Below the pieces are notes generated by a model. The model ran no database searches. It had not been told where the DNA came from and was given only the letters and a program-made list of their open reading frames with translations. From Rheinheimera sp. 1928-s (GTDB taxonomy: Bacteria > Pseudomonadota > Gammaproteobacteria > Enterobacterales > Alteromonadaceae), in assembly GCF_029269265.1 (NCBI RefSeq), contig NZ_JARIXP010000004.1:496001-560000 (forward strand): 64,000 nt of DNA, in the 5' to 3' direction. Both the position numbers and the translations under genes were made by a program. Below, piece after piece: positions 17,837 to 27,473 of the stretch; the stretch's first letter is position 1; each line of letters begins with the position of its first letter.

Positions 17837-18202
17837 CTATATCCAAACATCGTTCTGGGCGGTCAGCGTACTTTGGGTATCACCCGTATTCACCACGCCT
17901 TTAGGTTCTACCAACAGGATCTGACATTCATCTTTGGCGCCGGGTTTATGCTTTACGCCTTTAGGTACTACAAACATTTCGCCCGCTTGCAAGGTCACTT
18001 TGCCATCTTCAAATTCAATATCCAACACGCCATTTACCACAATAAACACTTCATCGGTATCAGGGTGATCATGCCAGACAAAGTCTCCCTCAACTTTCAC
18101 CAGCTTAAACTGGTAATCATTCATCTCTGCAATCACCCGGGGCGACCAATGGTTGTCGAACTTTTCAAACTTGTCTTTAAAATTAATGGCCTGATAATTC
18201 AT
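17837..18202 (-). CDS. Single-domain cupin protein
   Basis: The 121-aa protein has both cupin motifs: [16 protein letters not shown] (metal-binding HxH...E) and [14 protein letters not shown] (second His). It closely resembles small cytoplasmic cupins of unknown substrate. GGAGAAGG lies 2-6 nt before the ATG. The gene sits between the esterase (20 bp upstream) and the Nudix gene, in a tight same-strand operon. Confidence 0.85.
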   Translation of the reverse strand: MNYQAINFKDKFEKFDNHWSPRVIAEMNDYQFKLVKVEGDFVWHDHPDTDEVFIVVNGVLDIEFEDGKVTLQAGEMFVVPKGVKHKPGAKDECQILLVEPKGVVNTGDTQSTLTAQNDVWI

Positions 18203-18222
18203 ACCTTCTCCATAGTTCGCCT

Positions 18223-19077
18223 TCAGTGTTGTGTCTTTTTATTGAGGTGAAGCAAACCGAAATACCAGCTTTGCAAAGCCACAGTGCCATGACTTTCATG
18301 CTGGAAAAATTGCTCGCTCACCTTCACTGTAGGGTGTTTTTTAAGTCTGGAAACCAGTTCCATGCCCCATTGATAGTTCGTCGCGCCTATATCTCCGAAA
18401 GCTTCATTATTAGCAAAAGAGAACCAGACATTCGCCTTTGTCAGTTTTTTGTCGTAATCAAGCGCAATGTACTTTCGGTTGAGGTAATTGTTATCCCACA
18501 AAGATGTCGGATCGATAATTAAATAGTCCGTAAAAACATCTGGTTGACTCAGCAATGTATGAGCAGCAAACAAACCACCAAAAGATTCTCCAACCAAGAT
18601 CCTTTTGTCAGAGGTTCGGTACTTTGCATTTATTTGTGGGATTAGTTCTTGCCGGAAGAACTCGATAAAGCGGTCCGCTTGGCCAATATTGTCAAAATCC
18701 TCAAGCAATTTGCCCTTAAACACCCAGTCAACATTTGTCGGTGTCAGATCTCGCTCTCGAATAGCGAGCTCACTGTTGGGTATAGCGACAATAATAGCTT
18801 CATTGACCTGCTGCTCCAGAATTTCTGTACTTAAAGCGTCCTGGATACCTGCCACTACATTCAGTCGGCGTTGATCACCATCCAACAAATAAATGACAGG
18901 ATATTCTTTGTTCGACTTACCATAAGAAGGTGGCAGGTACACCGCAAAATTACGCCGTTCCTGCATCACTTTCGAATCAAGACCGTGCCATTTCCCTAAT
19001 GAATCGGCAGCTTGGGTAACCGCAGATACACTACTGACCAAGAACATAAAAACTAGCTTCCCTACCAACTGATGCAT
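18223..19077 (-). CDS. Secreted alpha/beta hydrolase, enterochelin-esterase-like (IroE/Fes-type fold)
   Basis: The 284-aa product has a signal peptide (cleavage after TQAA). The serine esterase fold is of the putative-esterase (D/S9-like) family: [13 protein letters not shown], the nucleophile elbow GESFGGLFA, and a C-terminal His in QHESHGTV. Homologs hydrolyse siderophore esters or other acyl esters; the substrate here is unknown. AGAGGGA precedes the ATG. It lies 27 bp downstream of the dienelactone hydrolase gene. Confidence 0.82.
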   Translation of the reverse strand: MHQLVGKLVFMFLVSSVSAVTQAADSLGKWHGLDSKVMQERRNFAVYLPPSYGKSNKEYPVIYLLDGDQRRLNVVAGIQDALSTEILEQQVNEAIIVAIPNSELAIRERDLTPTNVDWVFKGKLLEDFDNIGQADRFIEFFRQELIPQINAKYRTSDKRILVGESFGGLFAAHTLLSQPDVFTDYLIIDPTSLWDNNYLNRKYIALDYDKKLTKANVWFSFANNEAFGDIGATNYQWGMELVSRLKKHPTVKVSEQFFQHESHGTVALQSWYFGLLHLNKKTQH

Positions 19078-19104
19078 AAAATCCCTCTGTTCAGATAAAT
19101 AGTT

Positions 19105-19995
19105 TTAACTCAAATGCTGTTTAAAAAATTCGATAGTACGACTCCACGCCAGCTCTGCAGCGGCTTTGTCATAACGTGGTGTAGTGTCGTTATGAAAACC
19201 GTGTTGGGTGTCCGGATAGATAAAACTCTGTGCGTTTTTGCCTGCTGCTTTTAACGCATCGTCGTAGGCTTTGGCACCAGTATTTACCCGCTCGTCGTCA
19301 CTGGCGTAATGGATTAACAACGGTGCTTTAATTGCAGCCACTTTATCTAAATCGCCCTGACGGCCATAAAAAGGTACAGCTGCTGATAAATCCGCTAATT
19401 CTGTGGCAAGAAAATTCGACATGCCACCACCATAACAAAAGCCCACAACACCTACTTTGCCGTTACCTTCGGGCAGCTTTTGTAAAATACGCACGCTTTC
19501 AATAAAGTCTTGGCGGGTTTTGTCCTGATCCAAAGTGCCAAACAATTGCCGGGCCTTGTCTTCATCCCCCGGATAACCGCCCAGTGGGTACAAGGCATCA
19601 GGTGCAAAGGCAATAAAACCGGCCAAAGCCAGACGACGTGTTACATCTTCGATATGAGGATTCAGACCACGGTTTTCATGCACCACCAGCACCAGCGGTA
19701 ATTTGCCATTTTGCTGTTTAGGCTTCGCCAGATAGCCCCGTAATTCACCATAGCCTTTTGGGCTTGGAAACGTCAGATAGTGCGTATCCACTGCAGGGTC
19801 GTCAGGTTGAATTTGCTGGCCCATCGCATAGTTGGGAGTCAGCGCCTGCAAAATGGTCACAGCGGTCATGCCTGCCACAGCAAATTTTGCTGCACCTGCT
19901 AAAAAGTCACGTCGGCTGATATCACCATGCACATAACGGTCAAATAAACGCAGGGTTTCAGGATGAAAATCTTTGGCCGTTTTACGTTCAGACAT
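19105..19995 (-). CDS. Dienelactone hydrolase family protein with Tat signal
   Basis: The protein has a twin-arginine signal (ISRRDFLAGAAKFAVAG), so it is exported folded. The dienelactone hydrolase fold follows, with nucleophile Cys in VGFCYGGGMS, LLIHYASDDERVN carrying the Asp, and the His in DTQHGFHND. HENRGLNPHIEDVTRRLA is typical of this family. The start at 19995 (MSERKTAKDF) is preferred over a longer frame because GGAG lies 6 nt upstream. It is the first gene of the five-gene operon. The substrate is unknown. Confidence 0.87.
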   Translation of the reverse strand: MSERKTAKDFHPETLRLFDRYVHGDISRRDFLAGAAKFAVAGMTAVTILQALTPNYAMGQQIQPDDPAVDTHYLTFPSPKGYGELRGYLAKPKQQNGKLPLVLVVHENRGLNPHIEDVTRRLALAGFIAFAPDALYPLGGYPGDEDKARQLFGTLDQDKTRQDFIESVRILQKLPEGNGKVGVVGFCYGGGMSNFLATELADLSAAVPFYGRQGDLDKVAAIKAPLLIHYASDDERVNTGAKAYDDALKAAGKNAQSFIYPDTQHGFHNDTTPRYDKAAAELAWSRTIEFFKQHLS

Positions 19996-20552
19996 AACAA
20001 CTCCGCTGTGTTGAAAATACAATGAGCGCTTTTTGCGAAACGCCATCTTTTGTGGTCTGTTTACATACTGCACCCGACAGCGCTGCAGGCACAACCTTTA
20101 ATTTATTCGTATAGCCCCAGCTGAAACAGAAACATAGCAGCACAGATAAAGTTGCAAAGTTAATCGCAAAAAAATGCTGTTTTATCGCCTTTGTAAAAAA
20201 AACGATGGTTCAAGCTGACGTGATTTTACTGCTGCCAACCACAAAAAAACCTTGGCAGCAGACTGTCGGAAAAAGCAAAAAAAACACGTCATAAACATAT
20301 GATTTAAAATAACTTTTAGTACTCTTCAAAAAAACAACAAATGAAATCGGTTACATTCAACATCTTTTCCCTCATCAGGGCCCCTAACCTTTTTCTCTCT
20401 TTTTGTTCACACTTCCACTTCAACCCCTTCTCATCACTGAAATAAAAACATCATAGTTGCTCTGTAATCTCGCCCGTCATTGAGCACCGTCTCAGCCCTT
20501 TCAGGGCGGTATGGTGGCAAAAAAAACAAAAACATCAGCTAAGGGTTTGGGA
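19996..20552 (+). promoter_or_regulatory. Upstream region of TonB receptor with a strong inverted repeat
   Basis: About 550 bp with no credible gene. CTGCTGCCAA and TTGGCAGCAG at 20229-20261 form a perfect 10-bp inverted repeat with a 13-nt A-rich loop. A small hairpin (GCCCT-TTC-AGGGC) sits just before position 20510. The region separates the divergent dienelactone hydrolase operon from the receptor gene and may carry promoters for both. Confidence 0.4.
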
Positions 20553-23333
20553 ATGAAACATCAGAATCAATACCGTCATCATCTTGTATCAAAACGCACA
20601 GCTTTAAGTTTGGCCGTAGGCCAGTTGTTGCTGGGTTCAGCCATCAGTTTACCTGCTTATGCACAAGACCAGCAGACTGAGCAGAAAGTTGAAGTTATAG
20701 CGGTTAAAGGCACCTACAGCAAAAGTCTGGAACAAGCCGTTGATATGAAAAAAGAGAACATTGGTTTCTCTGATTCTATCGTAGCCACCGACATTGCCGA
20801 TTTCCCTGAGCAAAACCTGGCAGAAGCTCTGCAACGTATGCCTGGCGTCACTATTGAGCGGAACAAAGGCTTGGGTAGCAAAGTGAATGTGCGCAGCCTG
20901 CCTTCTGAATTTACTCATGTGTCGATCAATAACCTGGCTACAGCTTCAGGCAGCGGTGGTCGTGATGTTGAGTTTGATATTTTTGCCTCTGAAATTATCC
21001 AAAGTGTGACTGTGCAAAAATCTCCTACTGCAGCAGATGAAGAAGGTGGTATCGCAGGTTCAGTGCAAATTGGCACAGCCAAACCTTTTGATTACAGCTC
21101 AGCCCAATTTGTGGTGTCTGCTGAAGGCGCTCATAACTCTATTTCAGAAAAAACTGATCCTAAATTCTCGTTCCTCGCCAGCGACACTTTTGGTGACTGG
21201 GGCGCGTTAGTGTCATTCTCTAAAGCAGAGCGTAGCAACAGAACAGACTCCAACTCTGGTATCAATTTCCGTCCTATGGGCCGTTTCCTTGAAGCTTCAG
21301 CACCACGCTCAACTCAGGCTGCGGCAGTGCTGGAACGTGATGCTGGCGTGATCGTCAGTGATTTCAGAGATAAAGACGAGACCAGCCGTATTATTTTCCA
21401 GGATAAGGTAGGCGACCGTGTCTTCCAGAGTGAGCAAGACAAATGGGGCAGCACAGCCGCCATCCAATACAAACCAAGTTCAACCTTCAGTCTGACCTTT
21501 GATGCCATGTTAGGTGGTTATGACAACACTGAAGATGAATACGATGCAGCAGCTTACACAGCATCAAGCCGCAGTACACTGGAAACCATTCATGCCTACG
21601 ACGATACCACGCTGGCTGACTACGGTATGGTGGTTCTGACTGACGTGTCTTACACTGCCACTCAGCACGAATTTTTAAGCAAAGAACGTATCAACGAAAC
21701 TGATTTCACTCAGTACAGTGCTACGATGGACTGGTTGGTCAATGGTTGGGATATCAATGCGTTAGTGGGTTACTCAGGCGCTGAGAAAACAGCTGACTAC
21801 GCCAACCTGAAACATGTGGCTTATGCACCATCGCGCAGCCGCTGGACTGCCAATGGCGGAGAAACCGTCATGAGCGCCAACCCGGCCAGCATCGACATGT
21901 ACAACGCTGCCGACAAATACCTGTTTGAAGCTTATGAAACCCAACTGGAAGAAGTGCAGGACGACAAATATGCCGCTCAGCTCGACTTCAAAAAAGAGCT
22001 GGAATTGTCCATGCTGCCTGCACTGAGCAGTGTGCAGTTTGGTGTGCGTTATACCGACAAATCCAAAGAACGTAACTTTGGTGAGATCAAAATTCAAGGC
22101 CCAACAGCAGGCGACAGCTCTTGGGTAAATACCCGTACATTGCAGGACAGTGAACTGGGTTATGTGACTGATATCGCCTCTGGCGGTGGTTACAAGGCCA
22201 AAGACCTGAACTGGATGCAGGTGTCCAACGACTACGCCCGCAGCACTTTCCGTTATGCCGGTTTCTTCACTCCGTTCCAGGATAATCAGTACTACCGTGT
22301 TGATGAAGAAGTGACAGCTTTGTATGCCATGACTAACTTTGATTTTGAATTAGGTAGCTTGCCGAGTAAGTTAAACGCAGGTGTACGTGCAGTAGACACT
22401 GCAGTAACCTCTTTTGGTTACCACCCGGTTCAAAACGAAGATGGCACTACAGGTTACACTGAAGATCCAGTCTCTGCAGACGGTAGCTACAACGATGTGT
22501 TACCCAGCTTTAACCTGACAGTTGAAGTGGCAGAAGATGTGATTTGGCGTACAGCTGCATCAGAAACCTTAATGCGCCCTGCCCTGGGTGATATTGCTTA
22601 CAAACGCACAGTCAGTTGGAATGAGTTCCGCTTTAAAGACGGCAACCCAGGTCTGAAGCCAACCAAGGCAAAACAATGGGAAACCGGTGTTGAATGGTAC
22701 ATGGAAAACGGCGGTATTCTGGCAGCCTCTTACTTCTGGAAAGATATTGAAGGTGTAGTACGTGAAGAGCTGACCGGAGTAGTAGAAGACGTAGAAAAAC
22801 GTAATGCCGACGGTTCATTAGACGGTTATTACGATTTTGAAGTGTTCCAGCCAGTCAACGCTGAAGGTTCGTACAAAGTGACAGGTCTGGAGCTAATCGC
22901 CCAGTTGCCTTTAACTATGCTGAGCGACTCACTGGAAGGTTTTGGTATCAACGCCAACTACACTATGCTGGACAACAGCTTAACTGGTGCTTCTGATTTA
23001 GATATACCAACGCCGCCAGAAGGTTTAGCCGATACCACCTACAACTTTACGCTGTATTACGAAAACGATATTTTTGATGCTCGTCTGTCTTACAACTACA
23101 AAGACAAGTACGTAGAGTACATTCATCTGAATATGTACCCAGTGTACCGTGACGCTTATGGCCAAACAGACATAGCTTTAGGTTACCAGTTGACAGATAA
23201 CGTTAAACTGAGCTTAAAAGGTATCAATATTACAGACGAAGAAACCAGCGGTTACACTATGAACCCGGCTTTCCCTGTGATGAATGAGTTCTCAGGCAGA
23301 AGAGTAAGTTTAGGTCTGCGTGCCGACTTCTAA
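20553..23333 (+). CDS. TonB-dependent receptor, large proteobacterial carbohydrate-type clade
   Basis: The product is about 926 aa with a long signal sequence (VSKRTALSLAVGQLLLGSAI, cleavage after AYA). The TonB box region is KVEVIAVKGTYSKSLEQA. The plug carries DFPEQNLAEALQRMPGVTIE and RSLPSEFTHVSINN, and a large barrel ends GRRVSLGLRADF. This clade is often encoded with polysaccharide- or sugar-use genes, but no glycoside hydrolase is next to it here. I favour the ATG at 20553 (AAGGG upstream) over 20511. A strong terminator follows at 23374. Confidence 0.9.
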   Translation: MKHQNQYRHHLVSKRTALSLAVGQLLLGSAISLPAYAQDQQTEQKVEVIAVKGTYSKSLEQAVDMKKENIGFSDSIVATDIADFPEQNLAEALQRMPGVTIERNKGLGSKVNVRSLPSEFTHVSINNLATASGSGGRDVEFDIFASEIIQSVTVQKSPTAADEEGGIAGSVQIGTAKPFDYSSAQFVVSAEGAHNSISEKTDPKFSFLASDTFGDWGALVSFSKAERSNRTDSNSGINFRPMGRFLEASAPRSTQAAAVLERDAGVIVSDFRDKDETSRIIFQDKVGDRVFQSEQDKWGSTAAIQYKPSSTFSLTFDAMLGGYDNTEDEYDAAAYTASSRSTLETIHAYDDTTLADYGMVVLTDVSYTATQHEFLSKERINETDFTQYSATMDWLVNGWDINALVGYSGAEKTADYANLKHVAYAPSRSRWTANGGETVMSANPASIDMYNAADKYLFEAYETQLEEVQDDKYAAQLDFKKELELSMLPALSSVQFGVRYTDKSKERNFGEIKIQGPTAGDSSWVNTRTLQDSELGYVTDIASGGGYKAKDLNWMQVSNDYARSTFRYAGFFTPFQDNQYYRVDEEVTALYAMTNFDFELGSLPSKLNAGVRAVDTAVTSFGYHPVQNEDGTTGYTEDPVSADGSYNDVLPSFNLTVEVAEDVIWRTAASETLMRPALGDIAYKRTVSWNEFRFKDGNPGLKPTKAKQWETGVEWYMENGGILAASYFWKDIEGVVREELTGVVEDVEKRNADGSLDGYYDFEVFQPVNAEGSYKVTGLELIAQLPLTMLSDSLEGFGINANYTMLDNSLTGASDLDIPTPPEGLADTTYNFTLYYENDIFDARLSYNYKDKYVEYIHLNMYPVYRDAYGQTDIALGYQLTDNVKLSLKGINITDEETSGYTMNPAFPVMNEFSGRRVSLGLRADF

Positions 23334-23373
23334 TACTGTTACTCAGCTTGTTTAAGTGATAAAAAAGACCAAG

Positions 23374-23399
23374 GCCACAGCATCGCTGTGGCTTTTTTA
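23374..23399 (+). terminator. Rho-independent terminator after TonB receptor
   Basis: GCCACAGC-ATC-GCTGTGGC forms a perfect 8-bp stem followed directly by six T residues. Confidence 0.9.
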
Positions 23400-23425
23400 T
23401 TAGAATTTCAAGGAAAGCACCACTG

Positions 23426-25426
23426 ATGAAAACCCTTTGTTTTGGCTTTGTATTCGCTTTGTTTGGTTTGCCAGCGCTGGCCACTCCGGCAAGCGCTCCG
23501 CAACAAATCGCCTTTTTACCTGATGTGCATTTTCACGATGTGTATGCCAACTTCCCTGACGGCAGTTTTAAAGGCCTGCAAAGCCAAACCACAGGCAAAG
23601 CAGCCACTATCCGCACTATGGCCGCTCAGCTGCAATCTACAAGGCTTTTTAACGAAAACTACTTTGCGCTGCGTGCAGCTTTAGATGATCTGGTGCGTCG
23701 TAATGTCAAACTGGTGGTATTGCCGGGAGATTTCAGCGACGACGGCCAGACTGCCCATATACGGGGTTTAAAACAGATCCTGCAGCATTACAGCAGCACT
23801 CACGGCCTGAAATTTTTACTGACGCTTGGCAATCACGACCCGGTACGGCCTTATGCCCAGAGCGCAGGCAAACCCGACTACTTAGGTCCTGACGGCAGGC
23901 CTCTGGCTATTTACAGCCCAGGCTCTGAACCTTGTGTTGGCAAAGAGAAAAGTGTGGTTTGCACTGAAGAAGTAAAAGAGCTGGGATATGCCGAGTTGAT
24001 GACAGAGCTATCGGACTTTGGCTTTTACCCCAAAGCTGATGATCTGTATTGGGAAACACCTTTTAGCAACTACGATCAAAGCAATTATCACTACAGCCAA
24101 GCTCTGGCTCAATCAGATTTAACCAAACGTCAGTTGGAGATTTGTTTGCAAGGGGCTGGTGGCGCTTTTAAAAAACCACATCACAGCCATTGCCAGTTTA
24201 TTGCTGATGCAAGTTATCTGGTGGAACCTGTTCAGGGTTTGTGGTTGCTGGCCATAGATGCCAATGTGTACAAACCTAAAGCTAATTATCAGGGCAAAGG
24301 CCAGGAAGCAGCTGCTTTTGAAGGCTCTGGCAACGCAGGTTACAACGCGATGTTTGACTACAAGCCTGCAGTGATGCAATGGGTGAAACACGTGGCAAAA
24401 CGAGCCAAAGCTCAGGGCAAAACACTGATCACTTTTAGCCATTATCCGATGATTGAGTTTTATCAGGGCCAGACAGAGCAGATAGCTACCTTGTTGGGTG
24501 AACAACGTGGTCAGTTATCACGCAGCCCACAGCAGCAGATCAGCCATCAATTAGCAGACCTTGGCGTACAGCTGCATATTGGCGGTCATATGCATTTAAA
24601 TAATACCGCTGTGGTGAAATCGAACAGCGGTAACAGCCTGGTCAATATTCAGGCCCCCTCTTTAGCCGCTTATGTGCCCGCCTATAAATTACTGACGCTG
24701 ACCAGCAAAGAGCACATCAAGGTGCAAACCATAGTGCTGGAGCAAGTGCCGGGTTTTGATCAGCTGTTTGAGCATTACCAAAAAGAATGGCAGCAGTTAA
24801 AGCAGGACAAACAACCATTATGGGATGCCAGCATTTTGCAGTCGAAAAACTACCGTGACTTTGCCAATGGTCATTTACGCGAGCTGACACGCTTACGCTT
24901 TTTACCCAAGGACTGGCCGGATGAACTGAGGCAGTTACTGCTGGGTTTAAATGGCGAACAAATGTTAGTGCTCTCAGAGCTCGACAGCAGTGTCACTTTG
25001 AAAGAGTTTTCACCAGCTATGTTGCAGCAATTAAGTCAAAGCCCTGAATGGCAACAGGCCAGACAAAAAGCCACAACTAAAGCTGCCACAGCGGGTTTAA
25101 AGCTGGAAGACTTCACCCACTGGACAGGCTTTGATTTAGTGCTGGATTTTTACCGCTTACAAAATGCCGGTGAATTGGCTTTAGCTGATATTTCTGCTCA
25201 GCGCCTACAGCACTATGGCTTTTTTACCGCGCTGTTGCAGAACGTAGCTACAAAGCCCCAGGCTCAAAACTGGCAAAACTGGACCCTGCCGCAGTATTGC
25301 CAAAGCAAATTTTCCGGTTTGTTTCAGATCATCCATGGTTTTTTACAAGGCCAGCCCAATGGTGATTTTATGCTGAATATACAAACAGGCGAATTAACTT
25401 CGTTGAACAACACCCAGGCGCCTTAG
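23426..25426 (+). CDS. Secreted calcineurin-like metallophosphoesterase
   Basis: The 666-aa protein has a signal peptide (cleavage after LATPASA). The five metallophosphoesterase motifs are in order: DVHFHD, GDFSDDG, GNHD, SHYP and GGHMH. The C-terminal ~250 residues are helical and unassigned. It probably hydrolyses phosphomonoesters or diesters in the periplasm; the family includes acid phosphatase-, nucleotidase- and sphingomyelinase-like enzymes. AAGGAAA precedes the ATG. It stands between the terminator of the receptor gene and the convergent DUF1090 gene, so it is likely transcribed alone. Confidence 0.85.
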   Translation: MKTLCFGFVFALFGLPALATPASAPQQIAFLPDVHFHDVYANFPDGSFKGLQSQTTGKAATIRTMAAQLQSTRLFNENYFALRAALDDLVRRNVKLVVLPGDFSDDGQTAHIRGLKQILQHYSSTHGLKFLLTLGNHDPVRPYAQSAGKPDYLGPDGRPLAIYSPGSEPCVGKEKSVVCTEEVKELGYAELMTELSDFGFYPKADDLYWETPFSNYDQSNYHYSQALAQSDLTKRQLEICLQGAGGAFKKPHHSHCQFIADASYLVEPVQGLWLLAIDANVYKPKANYQGKGQEAAAFEGSGNAGYNAMFDYKPAVMQWVKHVAKRAKAQGKTLITFSHYPMIEFYQGQTEQIATLLGEQRGQLSRSPQQQISHQLADLGVQLHIGGHMHLNNTAVVKSNSGNSLVNIQAPSLAAYVPAYKLLTLTSKEHIKVQTIVLEQVPGFDQLFEHYQKEWQQLKQDKQPLWDASILQSKNYRDFANGHLRELTRLRFLPKDWPDELRQLLLGLNGEQMLVLSELDSSVTLKEFSPAMLQQLSQSPEWQQARQKATTKAATAGLKLEDFTHWTGFDLVLDFYRLQNAGELALADISAQRLQHYGFFTALLQNVATKPQAQNWQNWTLPQYCQSKFSGLFQIIHGFLQGQPNGDFMLNIQTGELTSLNNTQAP

Positions 25427-25434
25427 CCCCTGGG

Positions 25435-25875
25435 TCAGCGCGGCAATTGCTCCAGATGGCTTAGCTGGTCTTTTAATCTTTTTAGCTCACTGCTGGTTTC
25501 TTCCAGCTTTTTACGGTATTTCAACACCTTATCTTTTTTGCCATCCTGCTCTGCTTGCTGCAGATCGGCCTGATACTTCACCAAATCTTTATTCGCATCA
25601 GCAAGTTTTTCAGTTAAATCATCTTTTAATTTATTTTCACTGCAGTTGGTTCTGGCGTTATCCAGAGCCATTTGCAAGCCGGCAACCTGATCATTGTCAC
25701 CTGTTTGTTTAGCCAGATTCAGCTGAATTTCCATCTCACAGAACTTCAGTTCACAGCCTTTTAAGCTGCTGCAACTGGCCTGTGATTGAGCAACAACAGG
25801 ACTAACAGCGATTAGAGCGGCCAGATACAAAGGTACAAAAAGCTGACGTGGAGAAATAGTTGGGTTAAGCGTCAT
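25435..25875 (-). CDS. DUF1090 family periplasmic protein (YqjC-like)
   Basis: The protein has a signal peptide ending near VVAQSQA. A short Cys-containing segment (CSSLKGCELKFCEMEIQL) follows, then ~100 residues of charged coiled coil (TEKLADANKDLVKYQADLQQ). This matches DUF1090/YqjC, a periplasmic family of unclear role. The start MTLNPTISP at 25875 has AAGGAAAC upstream. Its stop lies 8 bp from the convergent phosphoesterase stop. Confidence 0.8.
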   Translation of the reverse strand: MTLNPTISPRQLFVPLYLAALIAVSPVVAQSQASCSSLKGCELKFCEMEIQLNLAKQTGDNDQVAGLQMALDNARTNCSENKLKDDLTEKLADANKDLVKYQADLQQAEQDGKKDKVLKYRKKLEETSSELKRLKDQLSHLEQLPR

Positions 25876-25995
25876 TTCAGTTTCCTTCTTCAAGACGGTT
25901 GAGTGCAACAGAATGTCACAGTACCTTTAAAGCTAGCAGTCCATGCTGAACTCAAACTTAAGCTCTGCTATCTGTTTTTCGTCTGTACCTTCTTG

Positions 25996-26232
25996 CTACA
26001 ACCCCAGAGCTGAACGTTGAATCGCGGCTTCAATAGCAGCCAAAGCCTGTGGACTGTTTTTCCAGCAGCTGGTTCTGAGCATAGAGGCCACACGTTCAGC
26101 GATTTCTGCAGCGCTGTGGCTGGCAAGTTTTTCAAAAGAATCCAGACCAATTTGCTCAAAGCGTTGGATCACTGTGGGGCCTACGCCTTTTAACTGCAAT
26201 AAAGCCGTTTTTTCCTGCTCAGTAAAAGCCAC
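25996..26232 (-). CDS. Small helix-hairpin-helix protein
   Basis: From a GTG at 26232 the product is ~78 aa. It has a helix-hairpin-helix motif (LLQLKGVGPTVIQRFEQIG) and a following helical segment containing RTSCWKNSPQALAAIEAAI. HhH motifs bind DNA backbone non-specifically. The start is decided by GGAGG five nucleotides before the GTG; the longer frame to 26316 has no ribosome site and a hydrophobic, non-homologous N-terminus. The protein is unnamed; the pathogenicity-locus (Cdd1)/TfoX C-terminal type is a possible relative. Confidence 0.7.
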   Translation of the reverse strand: MAFTEQEKTALLQLKGVGPTVIQRFEQIGLDSFEKLASHSAAEIAERVASMLRTSCWKNSPQALAAIEAAIQRSALGL

Positions 26233-26372
26233 GTGAGCCTCCGTGCTGATGTGTTTTATGAACTGCGTTATAACATGTAAGGACAACAGCTGTGAAATAC
26301 AACGAAGCGAAAACAACGCACGACAAGCAATGTGCTGCAGTCAGGCTGCAGCAGATTAAAAAGAATGGATGC

Positions 26373-27329
26373 TTAGTAGCGGTCTTTAATATCCTGATAA
26401 ATACCAGGGTAGTTTGCCTGTAACTCTTTGGCTTTGGTGGCAGCAATATCATCCCAGTTAAACCAGGTATTGGCCCACAAGGCATCAGAGCGCGGCACAT
26501 TGTTATTCGCCTGCTCCATGATCAACGCATCATTACGGGTTTTAAAGCTGGCAGAACCAAAGTTCGATTGCTCCAGCGCGATGCGGTATTGCGTATTGCG
26601 GTCATGGCGGCTGCGCTCATTCGAGTCCCACACAGCTACAGCACGGTAGTGACTGATAATATTAGGCGCATAAAACTCGCCCCAGTTGCCCAGAAACTCC
26701 ACATTGGCTTTGTCAGTTGCATTGGAAAAACGAAAGGCATGAGTTCGGATGCCGTGTTTGTGATACACCACCAACGGATGGCCATTGTGTTGCTCTAAGG
26801 TGTTCATAGCGCGGGTATCAAAGTTACCATGAGCACTGGTGGATACATGACTGACAAATTCTTGATTATGACCTTTCAGAGTCCAGACAATCACAGTTTC
26901 AACATCATGACGATGGCCGCCTAAAAAGGTTAAATGCACCGCCTGATCTTTCTCAAAATACAATTCATAAAAATGTGCGCAACGCTCCCAGCCATCCGTC
27001 CCTTGCTGGCATAACTGTCTGTGAATGGTATTGGCGGTATTGCCCCAGCCTGCATCACGACAGCCACCATAATAACTGGACGTTGCTGCTAAACCCGGGT
27101 TCTGGCGTAAGGATTCATAACGGTGAAATGGGGTGCCCGGATAACAGCCATCTGAGTCAAAATCAAAAGTGGGGTGAAATTTTCTGACCTGGCCTTCGTT
27201 ATAGGCGGTAATGGCCGTATCCCAACGAGGGAATTCATCGGCATTGGCAGTATTGAGGTTAAAAAAGGTAAAAAAAACTAAACAGCTTTTTACTGTCATT
27301 AAGGTGGTTAATTTGAATGTACTGAACAC
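26373..27329 (-). CDS. NPP1 family necrosis-inducing-like protein (NLP)
   Basis: The 318-aa secreted protein (signal peptide cleaved near NTANA) matches the NPP1/NLP cytolysin fold. DFDSDGCYPG and two Cys-containing loops come first; the hallmark heptapeptide is GHRHDVE at 138-144 (consensus GHRHDWE). HGIRTHAFRFSN and WGEFYAPN follow. NLPs from plant-associated microbes bind sphingolipids and permeabilise eudicot membranes. Many bacterial homologs are from non-pathogens, so the role here is open. The start is GTG with a perfect AGGAGG 8 nt upstream. It is single and unlinked to other virulence genes. Confidence 0.85.
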   Translation of the reverse strand: MFSTFKLTTLMTVKSCLVFFTFFNLNTANADEFPRWDTAITAYNEGQVRKFHPTFDFDSDGCYPGTPFHRYESLRQNPGLAATSSYYGGCRDAGWGNTANTIHRQLCQQGTDGWERCAHFYELYFEKDQAVHLTFLGGHRHDVETVIVWTLKGHNQEFVSHVSTSAHGNFDTRAMNTLEQHNGHPLVVYHKHGIRTHAFRFSNATDKANVEFLGNWGEFYAPNIISHYRAVAVWDSNERSRHDRNTQYRIALEQSNFGSASFKTRNDALIMEQANNNVPRSDALWANTWFNWDDIAATKAKELQANYPGIYQDIKDRY

Positions 27330-27473
27330 GAGTTGGACCTCCTATTGATGATTGTTGTTTTATCCCAATTCCGCTTTCCAGATTAAAAGCGAAATTAGAA
27401 ACAACAGTCTAAGGTCCGGTAAATGACAGCATGAAGTCATCATGAAAATTTAATAAAAAGTCAGGAGTAGTTA

